A stretch of 64,000 nucleotides of DNA from Candidatus Poribacteria bacterium (GTDB lineage: Bacteria; Poribacteria; WGA-4E; WGA-3G): assembly GCA_022820835.1 (NCBI GenBank), contig JAJEET010000134.1, positions 1-64,000 on the forward strand, in the 5' to 3' direction. The notes below the pieces were generated by a model. That model searched no databases. It had not been told where the DNA came from and was given only the letters and a program-made list of their open reading frames with translations. The number at the start of each line of letters is the position of its first letter. Positions within the stretch are counted from its first letter, which is position 1. Positions 8,831 to 18,267 of the stretch are shown piece after piece. The position numbers and the translations under genes are program-made.

Positions 8831-10018
8831 TTAGATAACTCCATCTTGTCTTAACCGTTCCACTTCCTTCGGCTGCATTTTTAGCACGCTCGTCAGGATC
8901 TCGGTTGTGTGTTCACCGAGACTTGGGGCGGGTGCGTCCACGTTTCCAGGTGTTTCCGAAAGTTTGATAGGCACTCCCGGCACTTCCACTTCACCTGTGA
9001 GTTGGTGTGCGACGCGAGTAATCATCTCTCGTGCCTGTACCTGGGGATGACTGACCACCTTGTCCATCGCGTTGATTGGGCCGCACGGGACACCGATTTT
9101 CCCGAGGGCATCAATCCAGTCGTCCGTTGTTCTCTCAGACATTATCTCCGAGAGGATTGGAAACAGTTCACTATGGTTTTCCGTCCGATCGGCATTTGTC
9201 TGGAAACGTTTGTCGGAGATGAGGTCCGCGCGATTGACGTGTTCACAGAATTTTGCCCAGAGTATATCGTTGCCGAGTGCGATGATAACGTGTCCATCTG
9301 CGGATGCGAACGCTTCAAAGGGTGTAATCGCGGGGTGTCTTGCGCCAAGCGGTTTCGGCGGTTCGCCTGTCGCGAAATAACGGACAACGGCATTCTCCAA
9401 GACAGCGACGAGGCTATCTAACATCGCGACATCAACGAACTGACCTTTCCCTGTTTGGTTGCGATGGTGTAGTGCCGAGAGGATACCGATTGTCGTGAAG
9501 AGCGCGGCAGTGATGTCACTAATAGATGTCCCGACACGCACCGGCGGTCCGTCGGGTTCACCCGTGATACTGATAATACCGCCCATGCCTTGGATAATCA
9601 TGTCATAAGCACCGTGTTCTGCATAGGGGCCGGTCTGTCCGAAACCGGAGCACGCTGCGTAGATAAGCGAAGGGTGCGCTGCTTTCAGTGCGTCGTAGTC
9701 CAATCCCAATTTTTTCATGGTTCCGGGTCGGAAGTTCTCCACGAGAATATCGGTTTGCGCCAGCAACTGCTTAAATACGGTTTGTCCACGTTCGGATTTA
9801 AGGTTCAGCGTTACACTCCGTTTTCCGCGGTTCACGCTCATGAAATAGAGGCTAAAACCGTTTTTGAATGGACCGAAATTGCGAGATTCGTCACCTGTAC
9901 CGGGTTGCTCAATTTTGATCACGTCAGCACCGAGGTCACCGAGGAGCATCGTCGCATACGGACCTGCAAGGACGCGGGTCAAATCTAAAACCTTTATTCC
10001 GTCGAGTGGACCCGGCAT
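8831..10018 (-). CDS. CaiB/BaiF family III CoA-transferase
   Basis: 395 residues, typical for family III CoA-transferases. The N-terminus (LDGIKVLDLTRVLAGPYATM) and GADVIKIEQPGTGD are characteristic. The likely catalytic aspartate is D139 in GAYDMIIQGMGG, followed by the Gly-rich loop. These enzymes move CoA between carboxylic acids through an aspartyl-CoA thioester; known substrates include formate/oxalate, carnitine and bile acids. Nothing in the neighbourhood fixes the substrate. The gene is separated from the upstream purC by a run of 27-bp repeats. Confidence 0.88.
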   Translation of the reverse strand: MPGPLDGIKVLDLTRVLAGPYATMLLGDLGADVIKIEQPGTGDESRNFGPFKNGFSLYFMSVNRGKRSVTLNLKSERGQTVFKQLLAQTDILVENFRPGTMKKLGLDYDALKAAHPSLIYAACSGFGQTGPYAEHGAYDMIIQGMGGIISITGEPDGPPVRVGTSISDITAALFTTIGILSALHHRNQTGKGQFVDVAMLDSLVAVLENAVVRYFATGEPPKPLGARHPAITPFEAFASADGHVIIALGNDILWAKFCEHVNRADLISDKRFQTNADRTENHSELFPILSEIMSERTTDDWIDALGKIGVPCGPINAMDKVVSHPQVQAREMITRVAHQLTGEVEVPGVPIKLSETPGNVDAPAPSLGEHTTEILTSVLKMQPKEVERLRQDGVI

Positions 10019-10056
10019 TGTTGTATCTCCTTTGTGACTCAGCAGGTGTGATTAGA

Positions 10057-10191
10057 AGATCGCGAGTAAAACTCGCTCCTACAAGATCGCGAGTAAAACT
10101 CGCTCCTACAAGATCGCGAGTAAAACTCGTTCCTACAAGATCGCGAGTAAAACTCGCTCCTACAAGATCGCGAGTAAAACTCGCTCCTACA
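10057..10191. repeat. Five tandem copies of a 27-bp hairpin repeat
   Basis: Exactly five contiguous 27-bp units. Each contains the palindrome GCGAGT-AAA-ACTCGC followed by TCCTACA. Copies differ by only one base (CTCGC versus CTCGT in the third). A related single unit occurs at 33827-33853. There are no unique spacers, so this is not a CRISPR array. As RNA each unit would fold into a 6-bp hairpin, and the set could attenuate or stabilise a purC-CoA-transferase transcript. Confidence 0.95.
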
Positions 10192-10203
10192 AATAGAAGG
10201 CAC

Positions 10204-11097
10204 CTACAGTTCTTCGCCGACGATGAGACGGTACGCCTCGCGGTATTTCTCGCTTGTTTTCGAGATAACATCTTCCGGTAACTCGGGTGCAGGCGGTTGT
10301 TTGTTCCAACCGATCTCGGAGAGGTAGTCCCGAACAAACTGTTTATCGAAACTCTGTTGCGATTTACCGGGTTCGTAGAGATCAGCGGGCCAGAATCGAG
10401 AGGAGTCCGGCGTGAAGACTTCATCAATGACAATCAACTTACCGTCACGCTGCCCGAATTCAAACTTCGTATCACAGAGGATAATACCTGCAGATTCTGC
10501 ATGTTCGCTCGCAGCTCTGAAGAGGTTGAAGCTGGTTTCAATCAGTTGATCCGTCAGTTCACTACCGACTTCGTTGCGCATTTCTTCGATAGAGATCGGT
10601 TCGTCGTGTTCTCCCTGTTCCGCTTTGGTTGTCGGCGTGAACAAGAGTTCTGGAAGCCGTTCGGATTCACGCAGTCCCGCGGGGAGTTTCTGTCCACAGA
10701 TTTCACCCGTCTTTTGGTAGGAGGACCAACCGGAACCTGCGAGGTAACAGCGGACAACGCATTCAACGTCAACTCTGTCGGCTTTTTGGACGAGCATGGA
10801 ACGTCCCTTCAAGAGTTCAGCATCAGGCTGCAATATGTCGGGATACTCTTCAACTTCAGTCGCAATGAGGTGGTTGTCGGCAATGGATTCGGTATATTTG
10901 AACCAGAAATTGGATAGGCCGGTTAAGACGCGTCCTTTGTCTGGAATACCGTTCGGTAAGACGACATCGAAAGCGGATATACGATCCGTAGATATAATTA
11001 GGAGTTCGTCTCCGAGGTCATAGAGATCCCGGACTTTACCGCGATGGAGCGGTGTTAAATTGGTTAATTGTGTAGATGTAATAACGTTTTGAGACAT
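10204..11097 (-). CDS. purC: Phosphoribosylaminoimidazole-succinocarboxamide synthase
   Basis: 297 residues. Joins CAIR and aspartate with ATP to give SAICAR in de novo purine synthesis. Recognised from the N-terminal HRGKVRDLYDLGDELLIISTD-like region (G-K-V-R-D-x-Y), RISAFDVVLPNGIPDKG, VECVVRCYLAGSGW and the C-terminal LIVIDEVFTPDSSRFWP. Length and motif order fit the longer, yeast-like class of PurC. The ATG is preceded by GGAGGAAAT. No other pur genes are in the window. Confidence 0.95.
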   Translation of the reverse strand: MSQNVITSTQLTNLTPLHRGKVRDLYDLGDELLIISTDRISAFDVVLPNGIPDKGRVLTGLSNFWFKYTESIADNHLIATEVEEYPDILQPDAELLKGRSMLVQKADRVDVECVVRCYLAGSGWSSYQKTGEICGQKLPAGLRESERLPELLFTPTTKAEQGEHDEPISIEEMRNEVGSELTDQLIETSFNLFRAASEHAESAGIILCDTKFEFGQRDGKLIVIDEVFTPDSSRFWPADLYEPGKSQQSFDKQFVRDYLSEIGWNKQPPAPELPEDVISKTSEKYREAYRLIVGEEL

Positions 11098-11219
11098 ATT
11101 TCCTCCTTTGTTAGCCGTCGGCTGTCAGCCATCAGTTGTCGATAGTTGACTGTTAACAGGTTTGTTTCCTTGATATATGCGTAATCCCGAAAAATTTGCA
11201 ATACAGGCGGAAATTTGTT

Positions 11220-11822
11220 TTATTTCCTCAACAAGTTTTGTAGTGCAATAGCGGTCCTGTTTGTTGTATCAATTTGGAGTGCCTTATCTATCTCTGCAGT
11301 TGCAGGTCGGTGTTCACCGAGATAGTAGTAGCAGGCTGCCTTCAACGCGTAGAGATCGGCTTGGGATTGATAATCGTGCCGGAAGAGGTATTGAGCATCG
11401 CCTTGTAGTGCATTATCAATCGATCGGATCGCAGACGTGAAATCGTTGGTTTCTTTGTTTCGTAAATATAGCACCGTTGCTAATCCTACCCACGCGTCGG
11501 CGTTCGAGTTGTCATGTTGAATAGCGTTTTGGAACGCCTCTTGTGCTAACGGTGCGTTTAATGATAGACTCAGATGGCTCCATCCGATCCCGTTGTGTGC
11601 GTCTGCAAGCGTCTCGTCGAAGTTAACCGCACGCTCAAAACTCAACAGTGCCTGTGCATAGTCGCCCGACGAATAGAAACGCCACCCCTGTTCCTTATAA
11701 TTGACTGCGCCCAATGTATCTGGTTCAGAATCACTGGAACAGCCATTCAGCACCAACAAGCAGATGATGACCGAGGTCGCATGGGCGATGTAAGATATCG
11801 TTTTGAACGTAACAGAGCGCAT
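11220..11822 (-). CDS. TPR-repeat lipoprotein
   Basis: 200 residues. A hydrophobic signal segment ends in LLVLNGC, a lipobox with the acylated Cys at about residue 28. It is followed by tandem TPR-like helices (GWRFYSSGDYAQALLSFERAVNFD, then GWSHLSLSLNAPLAQEAFQNAI). It is probably anchored in the membrane and acts as a protein-binding scaffold. It lies about 95 bases downstream of an FtsX-type permease on the same strand, so it may be a periplasmic partner of that transporter. The partner role is inferred. Confidence 0.75.
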   Translation of the reverse strand: MRSVTFKTISYIAHATSVIICLLVLNGCSSDSEPDTLGAVNYKEQGWRFYSSGDYAQALLSFERAVNFDETLADAHNGIGWSHLSLSLNAPLAQEAFQNAIQHDNSNADAWVGLATVLYLRNKETNDFTSAIRSIDNALQGDAQYLFRHDYQSQADLYALKAACYYYLGEHRPATAEIDKALQIDTTNRTAIALQNLLRK

Positions 11823-11916
11823 GGCGTATTTTCCTATGTAGTGGGTTCCAACGCATCAAGGGCGTTGAAATCACCGGCATGCAAATGAGTCCGATGCCAT
11901 CTATGCTAACAACATT

Positions 11917-14900
11917 TTATTCGGATTTGAGCATTGATAAGAGCGGACTTCGGAGTGCAACTGCAACTGCAACTGCATTTGCAATTATACCAAAGCCGAA
12001 GATCAAAAGCAAGGTAATTGTGAGAGACATCCACGGAAATGAGGGTAGGCTTCCTTGCGAACCGAGAATCGCCACAAGTCCAGCGACTATTCCGATGAGC
12101 ATACCGACAGCAAGTAGGAAGCAGCTTTCGAGGAACAGCATCCGCGAGAGCAGCTGCCGTCGGAAACCGAAAGCACGTAAGGTCGCTAACTCACCGCGAC
12201 GTTCGATAATGTTTCTGAACAGCACTAGTGCTAATCCGAAAGTACCGAGGAGTACACCTAAACCGCCGAGACTCTGAAAAGTAGAGATATAGGTATTCTC
12301 GACTGACCGATAATTTGCCAAACGTGCGGCTGCCGATGTGAGATCGAAACCGTAATCGACCAACGTCTTTTCAAGAACCTGTGCTGTCTCCTCCCGCAGC
12401 TCGGGTGGTGTTTTGATGAGGAAAAACTGGTACCCGCTTTGACTCGGAAAGTATTTTGTGAAATTGGGTTCCGAGATGATCAATTGGCTCTGGAAGAGGC
12501 TGTCCGAAACTGTTTCAAGTTCAAGACTGAGCGGTTTACCGAATTCGTCTTGAACAATAAAATCGTCTTTCGGATTGTGATGTAAAATCCAGCGGAGCGA
12601 GTTCTCATCGCCGATAGCGGGAGCTCTGCCGCTTTCAGGTTGAACAACTCTTATTTGACTCCAAGGATATCCGTCCAGTATGGCATCTGGTGCACCCAAA
12701 ATTTGCGGTTTCTGCGGTTGGTAGAGGTTCAGACAACTGACATCTTCACCGGGAAGCACCCGAAACGGAAATATTTCCGACGCGTTCAGCAGTTCGGAAT
12801 CCTTGTCGGAAAAACCGAGTTCAAACCTGCCATCAGGTGTATTTAGGCTGTGGTGCAGCGGCATCGCGGATTCAGCAACAAATGCATATTCCGATTCAGG
12901 GGGTGCATCATGTCTATTTGCACCGACTGCCACGATGATACAACACGCCAAACTGAGCGTTTGGACACAGGTCAAGCTGCGTCCGGGTTGGCGTGCAGCG
13001 TTTTTGAGTGCCAGCCGCATCCTATTCAACCGCTTTGGAACACGCTGTGATTTTAACCACCGATCAAAAGCGTCCCACCCGACACCGATAACACTCAAAG
13101 TAAAGACTAAGAAATCAATCATCGGTTCTTCGACCCAGATACCAAAGGTTTCAGAAAGCCATTCATCAAAGATAACAAAGACACCAAATAGAACAACTAT
13201 AATCGCAGTAGCTACGTTTTTGGTGATGGACCCCACAGTACGCGATTTCGCTTTTTTGGGTTTGCGTGTTACCTCAGTAAAATCGGTTTCACCGGCAAGG
13301 AGTGCAGTCGTGGGTATTTGTCCCAATTGTTGGACGCTGAAGCGGATAGAGAGCATCACGACAGCCAACGCGATGAGGATGCCAGTGCTTAAGCTCAATA
13401 GGTTAACGTGGAGTTCCATAAACGGTGTGCCGATAGCAGGCAACCACCACGTTTGCAACCCGAATATCATAAGTTGTGCGTAGCCTACCGCGAACAGACA
13501 TCCTAACAGACTGCCGATGCCAGCGACGGTCGCGCCTTCATAAAGGAAACGGCGGCGGATTTTGGCAAGTGGATAACCGACAGCCTGTAGCAGCCCAATT
13601 TCACGCGATCGCTGTTCGACACCGACGCGGAAAAGCATGGCAATCAACACGGCAACAGCAATAATGATAAAACCGCTCAGGCTGCCGAACAGCATACCGA
13701 AATCTGTAGCACCACTGGAGGCTTGAAGTCCCTCCGCTTTCGGTGATAGAAACTGGAAACCGACCTGTTCTGGTTGAATCTTTTTCAGGAATTCGGTTTC
13801 AAAGAGTGTCTGCGTCGCCTGAATATCTGTGTCCGGTGCAGTTCCAAGCCGAATTGTGGTGAGATCGCCGAACCGATTTTGCCAGAGGCGTTTACCAATT
13901 CCCAACGGAATAAATGCTTTCGGTGTCGCTCGGTATTCATCCCAATAGGCTTCGTCTTTGCCGCGCACCAAGGTATAATCAATCGGGAAAGGGGATTCCC
14001 ACTCAGACATATCGGCGGTATCGTGGATGCCCGGAAATTCGGGGATGAGGTCTCTATCTGCAGTGATACCTTCGATTGGCAGAATCCCCTTCAGCCGGAA
14101 AATCGCTGTTTCAGTGATATACGCTTCTTCTGCGCTGACGCTATAATAGGTAACCTCAATAATATCGCTCACACTGGCTCCGAGGTCCTCTGCAGCCCAT
14201 GTATTGAGATAAATCGCGGCGGGTTTGCTACGGTCACGAATTGCATTTAACGCACTCTCCACTTTTGCTAATTTTTGCTTGACTTCTGCGATTCGTTGTT
14301 TATATTCGGGGGTACCGCCAAGTGCTCGCTTTGTTTTTTCTAAACTACTGACCTCTTTCTCTATTTTATCAATTTCCTCATGGAGTTTTTTGCGCTCTTC
14401 AATTTTTTCAGTTTCTATTTTTTTCCATCCTTGAGCATCTGCCTGCTGGTACGCGAGTCGGTCCGCTTCAGTCGTGTGATTGTTAGCAAGTTCAGCAAAT
14501 TCGCTCTCATCTGTCGGTAGTGCCACAATTGTAGAATATGGTATCGTTTTATCCTTCGCTGTGATTGTATTCGCAAGATAGGTGAGCGTTGGGAGTATCG
14601 GGATACGGTTTTCAGATGCAACCGTTAGTGCAGTCTCAGAAAGTATCGGTTTGATGAGATACTGTTCACTCTGAATGTCAAGATGGTTCTCATCCGCTTT
14701 AATATTCAGGTCGAGCGCGGATAACGTGAGTGTGAGATCATCAGCCGAGAGCGCGTCCGTGTCGGCAGTAAAAACGACGTTTACCTTGCTGTCTTGTCCG
14801 AGCGCACTTTGTAAGATAGGCAGCGATATGAAGACATTGAACGGTAGACTCTGATTCGCTTGTAGATTGAACCTACCAAAGTTTTCGGTGGGAATGATGT

Positions 14901-15438
14901 CACTGATAATCATTCGGAGACTCTGGATCGCCTTGGCTGCATCGCGTTCACCGAGCAGGAATTCTGGATGGATGTCGGCTGTTTGCGACATATTCACGAG
15001 AAGTGTATCCCCGACTTGGACGTTCAATTCTTTTTCGAGTGCCTCGTTAATGACGATCGCGTTGAAAGGCTGTCCTTCGGGTTTGTTGAGGTTCGGTGCG
15101 TCTGTTTCCCAAAATGTAAAGAAGTTATCCGTTACGCCGAGGATGTTCACTTTTGAGGCGCGCGCTTGTGTTTGTGGGACAACGATGGTGCCGTTCAGTA
15201 AAATGGTGGGAACCTTGTTCTCACGGTTCAGTAGGTCTGGTTGGAAAAAATGGTCTGCGAGGAGCGCGTGTTGGATTGTACCGAGTCGTTCCGTGGTGAG
15301 ATTCAGCAGGCTGCCACGCACGGAGTCACCGACGACCAAGGCACCGGCGAGAACACCCGTCGCTACAGCAGTGCAAAGTACAACGATAACATGTATCTGC
15401 CAAAAGTGTTTAAGTGAGTTCCAAGAGAATCTGGGCAT
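11917..15438 (-). CDS. FtsX/MacB-type ABC transporter permease
   Basis: 1173 residues, longer than the usual 400-850 for this class. There is an N-terminal membrane segment (VIVVLCTAVATGVLAGALVV) and a large extracytoplasmic region. A first FtsX core follows at about 575-720 (REIGLLQAVGYPLAKIRRRF), and a second at the C-terminus (RRGELATLRAFGFRRQLLSR). Two FtsX cores in one chain resemble the LolCE/DevC-like permeases that act on lipoproteins or lipids. A charged coiled coil (about 340-395, EKIEERKKLHEEIDKIEKE) sits within the periplasmic part. The ATPase gene lies just upstream, so the two likely form one transporter; cargo is unknown. Confidence 0.85.
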   Translation of the reverse strand: MPRFSWNSLKHFWQIHVIVVLCTAVATGVLAGALVVGDSVRGSLLNLTTERLGTIQHALLADHFFQPDLLNRENKVPTILLNGTIVVPQTQARASKVNILGVTDNFFTFWETDAPNLNKPEGQPFNAIVINEALEKELNVQVGDTLLVNMSQTADIHPEFLLGERDAAKAIQSLRMIISDIIPTENFGRFNLQANQSLPFNVFISLPILQSALGQDSKVNVVFTADTDALSADDLTLTLSALDLNIKADENHLDIQSEQYLIKPILSETALTVASENRIPILPTLTYLANTITAKDKTIPYSTIVALPTDESEFAELANNHTTEADRLAYQQADAQGWKKIETEKIEERKKLHEEIDKIEKEVSSLEKTKRALGGTPEYKQRIAEVKQKLAKVESALNAIRDRSKPAAIYLNTWAAEDLGASVSDIIEVTYYSVSAEEAYITETAIFRLKGILPIEGITADRDLIPEFPGIHDTADMSEWESPFPIDYTLVRGKDEAYWDEYRATPKAFIPLGIGKRLWQNRFGDLTTIRLGTAPDTDIQATQTLFETEFLKKIQPEQVGFQFLSPKAEGLQASSGATDFGMLFGSLSGFIIIAVAVLIAMLFRVGVEQRSREIGLLQAVGYPLAKIRRRFLYEGATVAGIGSLLGCLFAVGYAQLMIFGLQTWWLPAIGTPFMELHVNLLSLSTGILIALAVVMLSIRFSVQQLGQIPTTALLAGETDFTEVTRKPKKAKSRTVGSITKNVATAIIVVLFGVFVIFDEWLSETFGIWVEEPMIDFLVFTLSVIGVGWDAFDRWLKSQRVPKRLNRMRLALKNAARQPGRSLTCVQTLSLACCIIVAVGANRHDAPPESEYAFVAESAMPLHHSLNTPDGRFELGFSDKDSELLNASEIFPFRVLPGEDVSCLNLYQPQKPQILGAPDAILDGYPWSQIRVVQPESGRAPAIGDENSLRWILHHNPKDDFIVQDEFGKPLSLELETVSDSLFQSQLIISEPNFTKYFPSQSGYQFFLIKTPPELREETAQVLEKTLVDYGFDLTSAAARLANYRSVENTYISTFQSLGGLGVLLGTFGLALVLFRNIIERRGELATLRAFGFRRQLLSRMLFLESCFLLAVGMLIGIVAGLVAILGSQGSLPSFPWMSLTITLLLIFGFGIIANAVAVAVALRSPLLSMLKSE

Positions 15439-15465
15439 AATCTTTCTTCACGTCTGATGCGGGTG

Positions 15466-16155
15466 TTAGGTGTCTCTTTCGATGGTACATGTTCCATCCA
15501 CCAATTGTAGATGTCGATCAAAGCGCGATGTGAGTGCCAGGTTATGTGTCACCACAATCAGTATAGTCTTCTCAGTACGGTGTAACTCAAAAAGCATATT
15601 GGCGACGGTATCCGTCGTAGCGGTGTCGAGATTACCTGTCGGTTCATCGCAGAGGAGGATATCCGGTTGATTGATAAGTGCGCGCGCAATCGCGACGCGC
15701 TGCCGTTCACCGCCTGAAAGTTCAGCCGGACGGTGCGACAGACGATCTGTGAGTCCAACCCGTTTTAGGAGTTGAGTCGCACGTTCGGTCGCGTCGGTTC
15801 TCTGTTTGAAGGCAAGTGTCGGAATCAGCACATTTTCAAGCACAGAATATTGTGGAAGTAGATGATGCTCCTGAAACACAAATCCGATAACGGAATTACG
15901 GTACGCCGCAAGTTCAGGTTCAGAGAGGTTGAACGGATTTATATTGTTAATCTCCACAATTCCATTCGACGGCTCTTCTAATGTGCCGATGATGTGTAAG
16001 AGTGTACTCTTACCGGAACCGGAAGGACCCGTGATAACGACGGATGTGCCTGCTGTGAGGCTGAACGAAACGTTTCGCAGCACTTTGACTGCCCCAAAGT
16101 CTTTGAATAAATGAGATATTTTAAGCGAAGATGTCACAGTGCTGGATTGTTGCAT
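15466..16155 (-). CDS. ABC transporter ATP-binding protein (LolD/MacB type)
   Basis: 229 residues. Walker A GPSGSGKST (about 43-51), Q-loop FVFQEHHLLPQ, signature LSGGERQRVAIARAL and Walker B ILLCDEPTGNLD are all intact, followed by the H-loop VTHN. The sequence pattern is that of the LolD/MacB/FtsE subclass that partners FtsX-type permeases. The permease gene starts 27 bases downstream, which makes this an operon. Confidence 0.93.
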   Translation of the reverse strand: MQQSSTVTSSLKISHLFKDFGAVKVLRNVSFSLTAGTSVVITGPSGSGKSTLLHIIGTLEEPSNGIVEINNINPFNLSEPELAAYRNSVIGFVFQEHHLLPQYSVLENVLIPTLAFKQRTDATERATQLLKRVGLTDRLSHRPAELSGGERQRVAIARALINQPDILLCDEPTGNLDTATTDTVANMLFELHRTEKTILIVVTHNLALTSRFDRHLQLVDGTCTIERDT

Positions 16156-16196
16156 GGTTATTGTCGTCTACTGGCGTGTGAGGTTGTAACACTGTC

Positions 16197-16613
16197 CTAT
16201 GGTGTACAGCATATCTGATCTGCAATAAAATTAGGGATCGGAATCGCACGTAGTTTCTCACCCGGGTTCGTTATACAACAAACTGTTGTGACCTCACCGC
16301 GTGCGATATCTTCTCCCTGAAGTGTAAAGTGGAATTGGTATGTGAGCGACTTCGTCCCTTTCCTTGAGACCCAAAGATGGATGTCTACCTCATCTTCAAA
16401 TCGGAGCGGGCTTAAATACTGACACGAAACGGCGAGTCGTGGCCAACCGATTTTATTCCCATCCCATTCGGTCGCGACACTCGTGCCTAAACTACGTAAA
16501 AATTCGTGTTCTGCGGTCTCCATAAAGACAAAAAAGCGTGTGAAATGGACGATCCCTGCCATATCGGTGTCAGCGAATTCGATTTTACGTCTGGTTCGGT
16601 ACTCGGTGCACAT
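16197..16613 (-). CDS. Hot-dog acyl-CoA thioesterase (YbgC/4HBT type)
   Basis: 138 residues from the ATG at 16613. A TTG three codons upstream is also open, but GGAAA fits the ATG better. The motif EFADTDMAGIVHFTRFF contains the catalytic Asp and the following His of the 4HBT/YbgC family, followed by a helix MxTAEHEFLRSLG. These hot-dog enzymes hydrolyse acyl-CoA or acyl-ACP thioesters in the cytoplasm. It is upstream of and codirectional with the ABC ATPase, with 41 bases between, but a functional link is not evident. Confidence 0.88.
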   Translation of the reverse strand: MCTEYRTRRKIEFADTDMAGIVHFTRFFVFMETAEHEFLRSLGTSVATEWDGNKIGWPRLAVSCQYLSPLRFEDEVDIHLWVSRKGTKSLTYQFHFTLQGEDIARGEVTTVCCITNPGEKLRAIPIPNFIADQICCTP

Positions 16614-16730
16614 ATTTTCCAATCGTCATCAATTATCATGCTTCGCAGTGAGAATAGTTATCAGTTAAGGGGAACCTTGGTTGCATCAGTCGCCTCTCTA
16701 ACTGATGCTTGAAAACTGAAAACCATTCCG

Positions 16731-18146
16731 CTACATCTTCGGATATTCTGGGACATCTTCATAACGGCTCCATGTCTCCGCGTAGATTCGCCAGTGTCCA
16801 TCGGTAGGGTCTATCATCAGATTTAGTCTTTTGGCGCCGTAATCTGAATATGCAGGACGCGTGCCACTCGCTGGGGTGCCGGTAAACTTCTGTAAGAACA
16901 CGACATCTGCGACTGCGCGGTCTCCGTTAATTTGTAACTTAGAGATGTCAACTTGTATGTCACTATACAAACTGTTCAGCCTTTTCATGCTGGCACGGAG
17001 TTGCTTTTTGTTGAGGTATACCGGTGTCTCCTTGCCGTCACGAACAGTGACGCGGGTGATTAAAGCTTCGTCAGAATAGATGGACATATAGGTATTCAAA
17101 TCCTTCCCTTCCCAAGCAGCCTGCCATTTACCCAAGATTTGTCTCGCTTTAAGTTGCGTGTCAAGTGGCGCGTTCCCGTCAAAGGCCCCGCCGGATTCGT
17201 CGCCAGAAACTGTGTTCGCACCGGACGGTTGTTGTGTCTGTTCAAGTACGATAGCCCCCGATATTTCACCAACCTGATCGTTAATAAGTTTCCATTTCCG
17301 TCTGAAAAATCCTTTCTTTTCAATTGTGAGTGTACGGTTATGCGTTTCAACGATGTCGCCGTTGTTTTGCAAAGTCACACGAATAGCGTCAACGATATAG
17401 CGGTTCCGATGCGTTGGTACGGGTGTGTAAGTTGCATCTTGTAGGTCGATGATATGTGCTTGTGACATCAATCCGAGTGCCTGCCGAAAACTCGATGTCC
17501 GTTTCTTCCGAGCAGATTTGTCCCACAGCGCGGTGTATGCCGTTGAATCCTGTCTTTCTAATGCGCTCTTCCAATTGAGGACAAGCGGCGCTACAGGACT
17601 GTTAGATGGGTTGGGACGATTCGGCTGTTGCGTCGTTGTATAAGTCGGCACCGAAGCGATATAATCTTCACCGACGATCTCGTCTTGTGCGATTTTCCAG
17701 CGCTGCTGCACAATCCCTTTCTTCTCAATCACAAGATTCCGTAACTGTTGTTGCGCGCCATCAGGTAGGTGAACCGTCACGGGTATCCCTTCAATCCGAT
17801 AACGGTTCGGATAACGCGGAATTTGATACGGTGGATTTCCACCTTCAAGATTCACATCGAGTCGTATATTATCTCTTAGGAGTTTCGCTGTATTCGGATA
17901 TCCTTTGTCGGGGCGCAGTCGCTCGCTTTTTATCCAAAGCGCGTCATACCGTTTTAGGTCGCTGGATTCAAGTGTATTTTTCCACTTCGCTAAAAATGCG
18001 GTAGGTGTTTCACTCGAACTCATAAATATGAGTAGGAATACAACAAACGCGATAACGATTGCTGCGATAGCACCACCCCATATCAGGTTTCGGGGCATCA
18101 TCAATTTCTTAGGCGTGTTTTTCTGCCAATTTTGTGCGTCGTTCAC
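16731..18146 (-). CDS. Membrane-anchored protein with three NTF2-like modules
   Basis: About 471 residues. I choose the GTG at 18146 because GGAGG lies seven bases upstream; an in-frame ATG at 18164 would place that site inside the gene. A single membrane helix (IWGGAIAAIVIAFVVFLLIF) is followed by three related modules. They begin FLAKWKNTLESSDLKRYDALW, then LNWKSALERQDSTAYTALW, then LGKWQAAWEGKDLNTYMSIY, and each ends in a Trp-rich strand. They look like NTF2/SnoaL-fold repeats. Related tails occur in L,D-transpeptidases and cell-envelope proteins. The third module resembles the C-terminal domain of the upstream lipoprotein. Function is unknown. Confidence 0.7.
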   Translation of the reverse strand: MNDAQNWQKNTPKKLMMPRNLIWGGAIAAIVIAFVVFLLIFMSSSETPTAFLAKWKNTLESSDLKRYDALWIKSERLRPDKGYPNTAKLLRDNIRLDVNLEGGNPPYQIPRYPNRYRIEGIPVTVHLPDGAQQQLRNLVIEKKGIVQQRWKIAQDEIVGEDYIASVPTYTTTQQPNRPNPSNSPVAPLVLNWKSALERQDSTAYTALWDKSARKKRTSSFRQALGLMSQAHIIDLQDATYTPVPTHRNRYIVDAIRVTLQNNGDIVETHNRTLTIEKKGFFRRKWKLINDQVGEISGAIVLEQTQQPSGANTVSGDESGGAFDGNAPLDTQLKARQILGKWQAAWEGKDLNTYMSIYSDEALITRVTVRDGKETPVYLNKKQLRASMKRLNSLYSDIQVDISKLQINGDRAVADVVFLQKFTGTPASGTRPAYSDYGAKRLNLMIDPTDGHWRIYAETWSRYEDVPEYPKM

Positions 18147-18170
18147 AATATAACCTCCGCTCATAGTTGA

Positions 18171-18253
18171 TTGGACTTACGCAATTTTGGGATAAATCCA
18201 CATCATTTGACAAGATTCGGAATTCCCACCAGCAGGTGTTTGTGTAAGTCCAA
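18171..18253. repeat. TIR element, ACTTACGCA family (83 bp)
   Basis: Ends TTGGACTTACGCA and TGTGTAAGTCCAA are inverted with one mismatch. It lies between two envelope-protein genes and just after the stop of the upstream one. It is one of six two-ended copies in this window. Confidence 0.7.
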
Positions 18254-18267
18254 ATCGAGATCAGTGT

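Noticed and set aside
10057-10191. CRISPR array
   Set aside because: The units are directly adjacent, with no unique spacers and no cas genes nearby.
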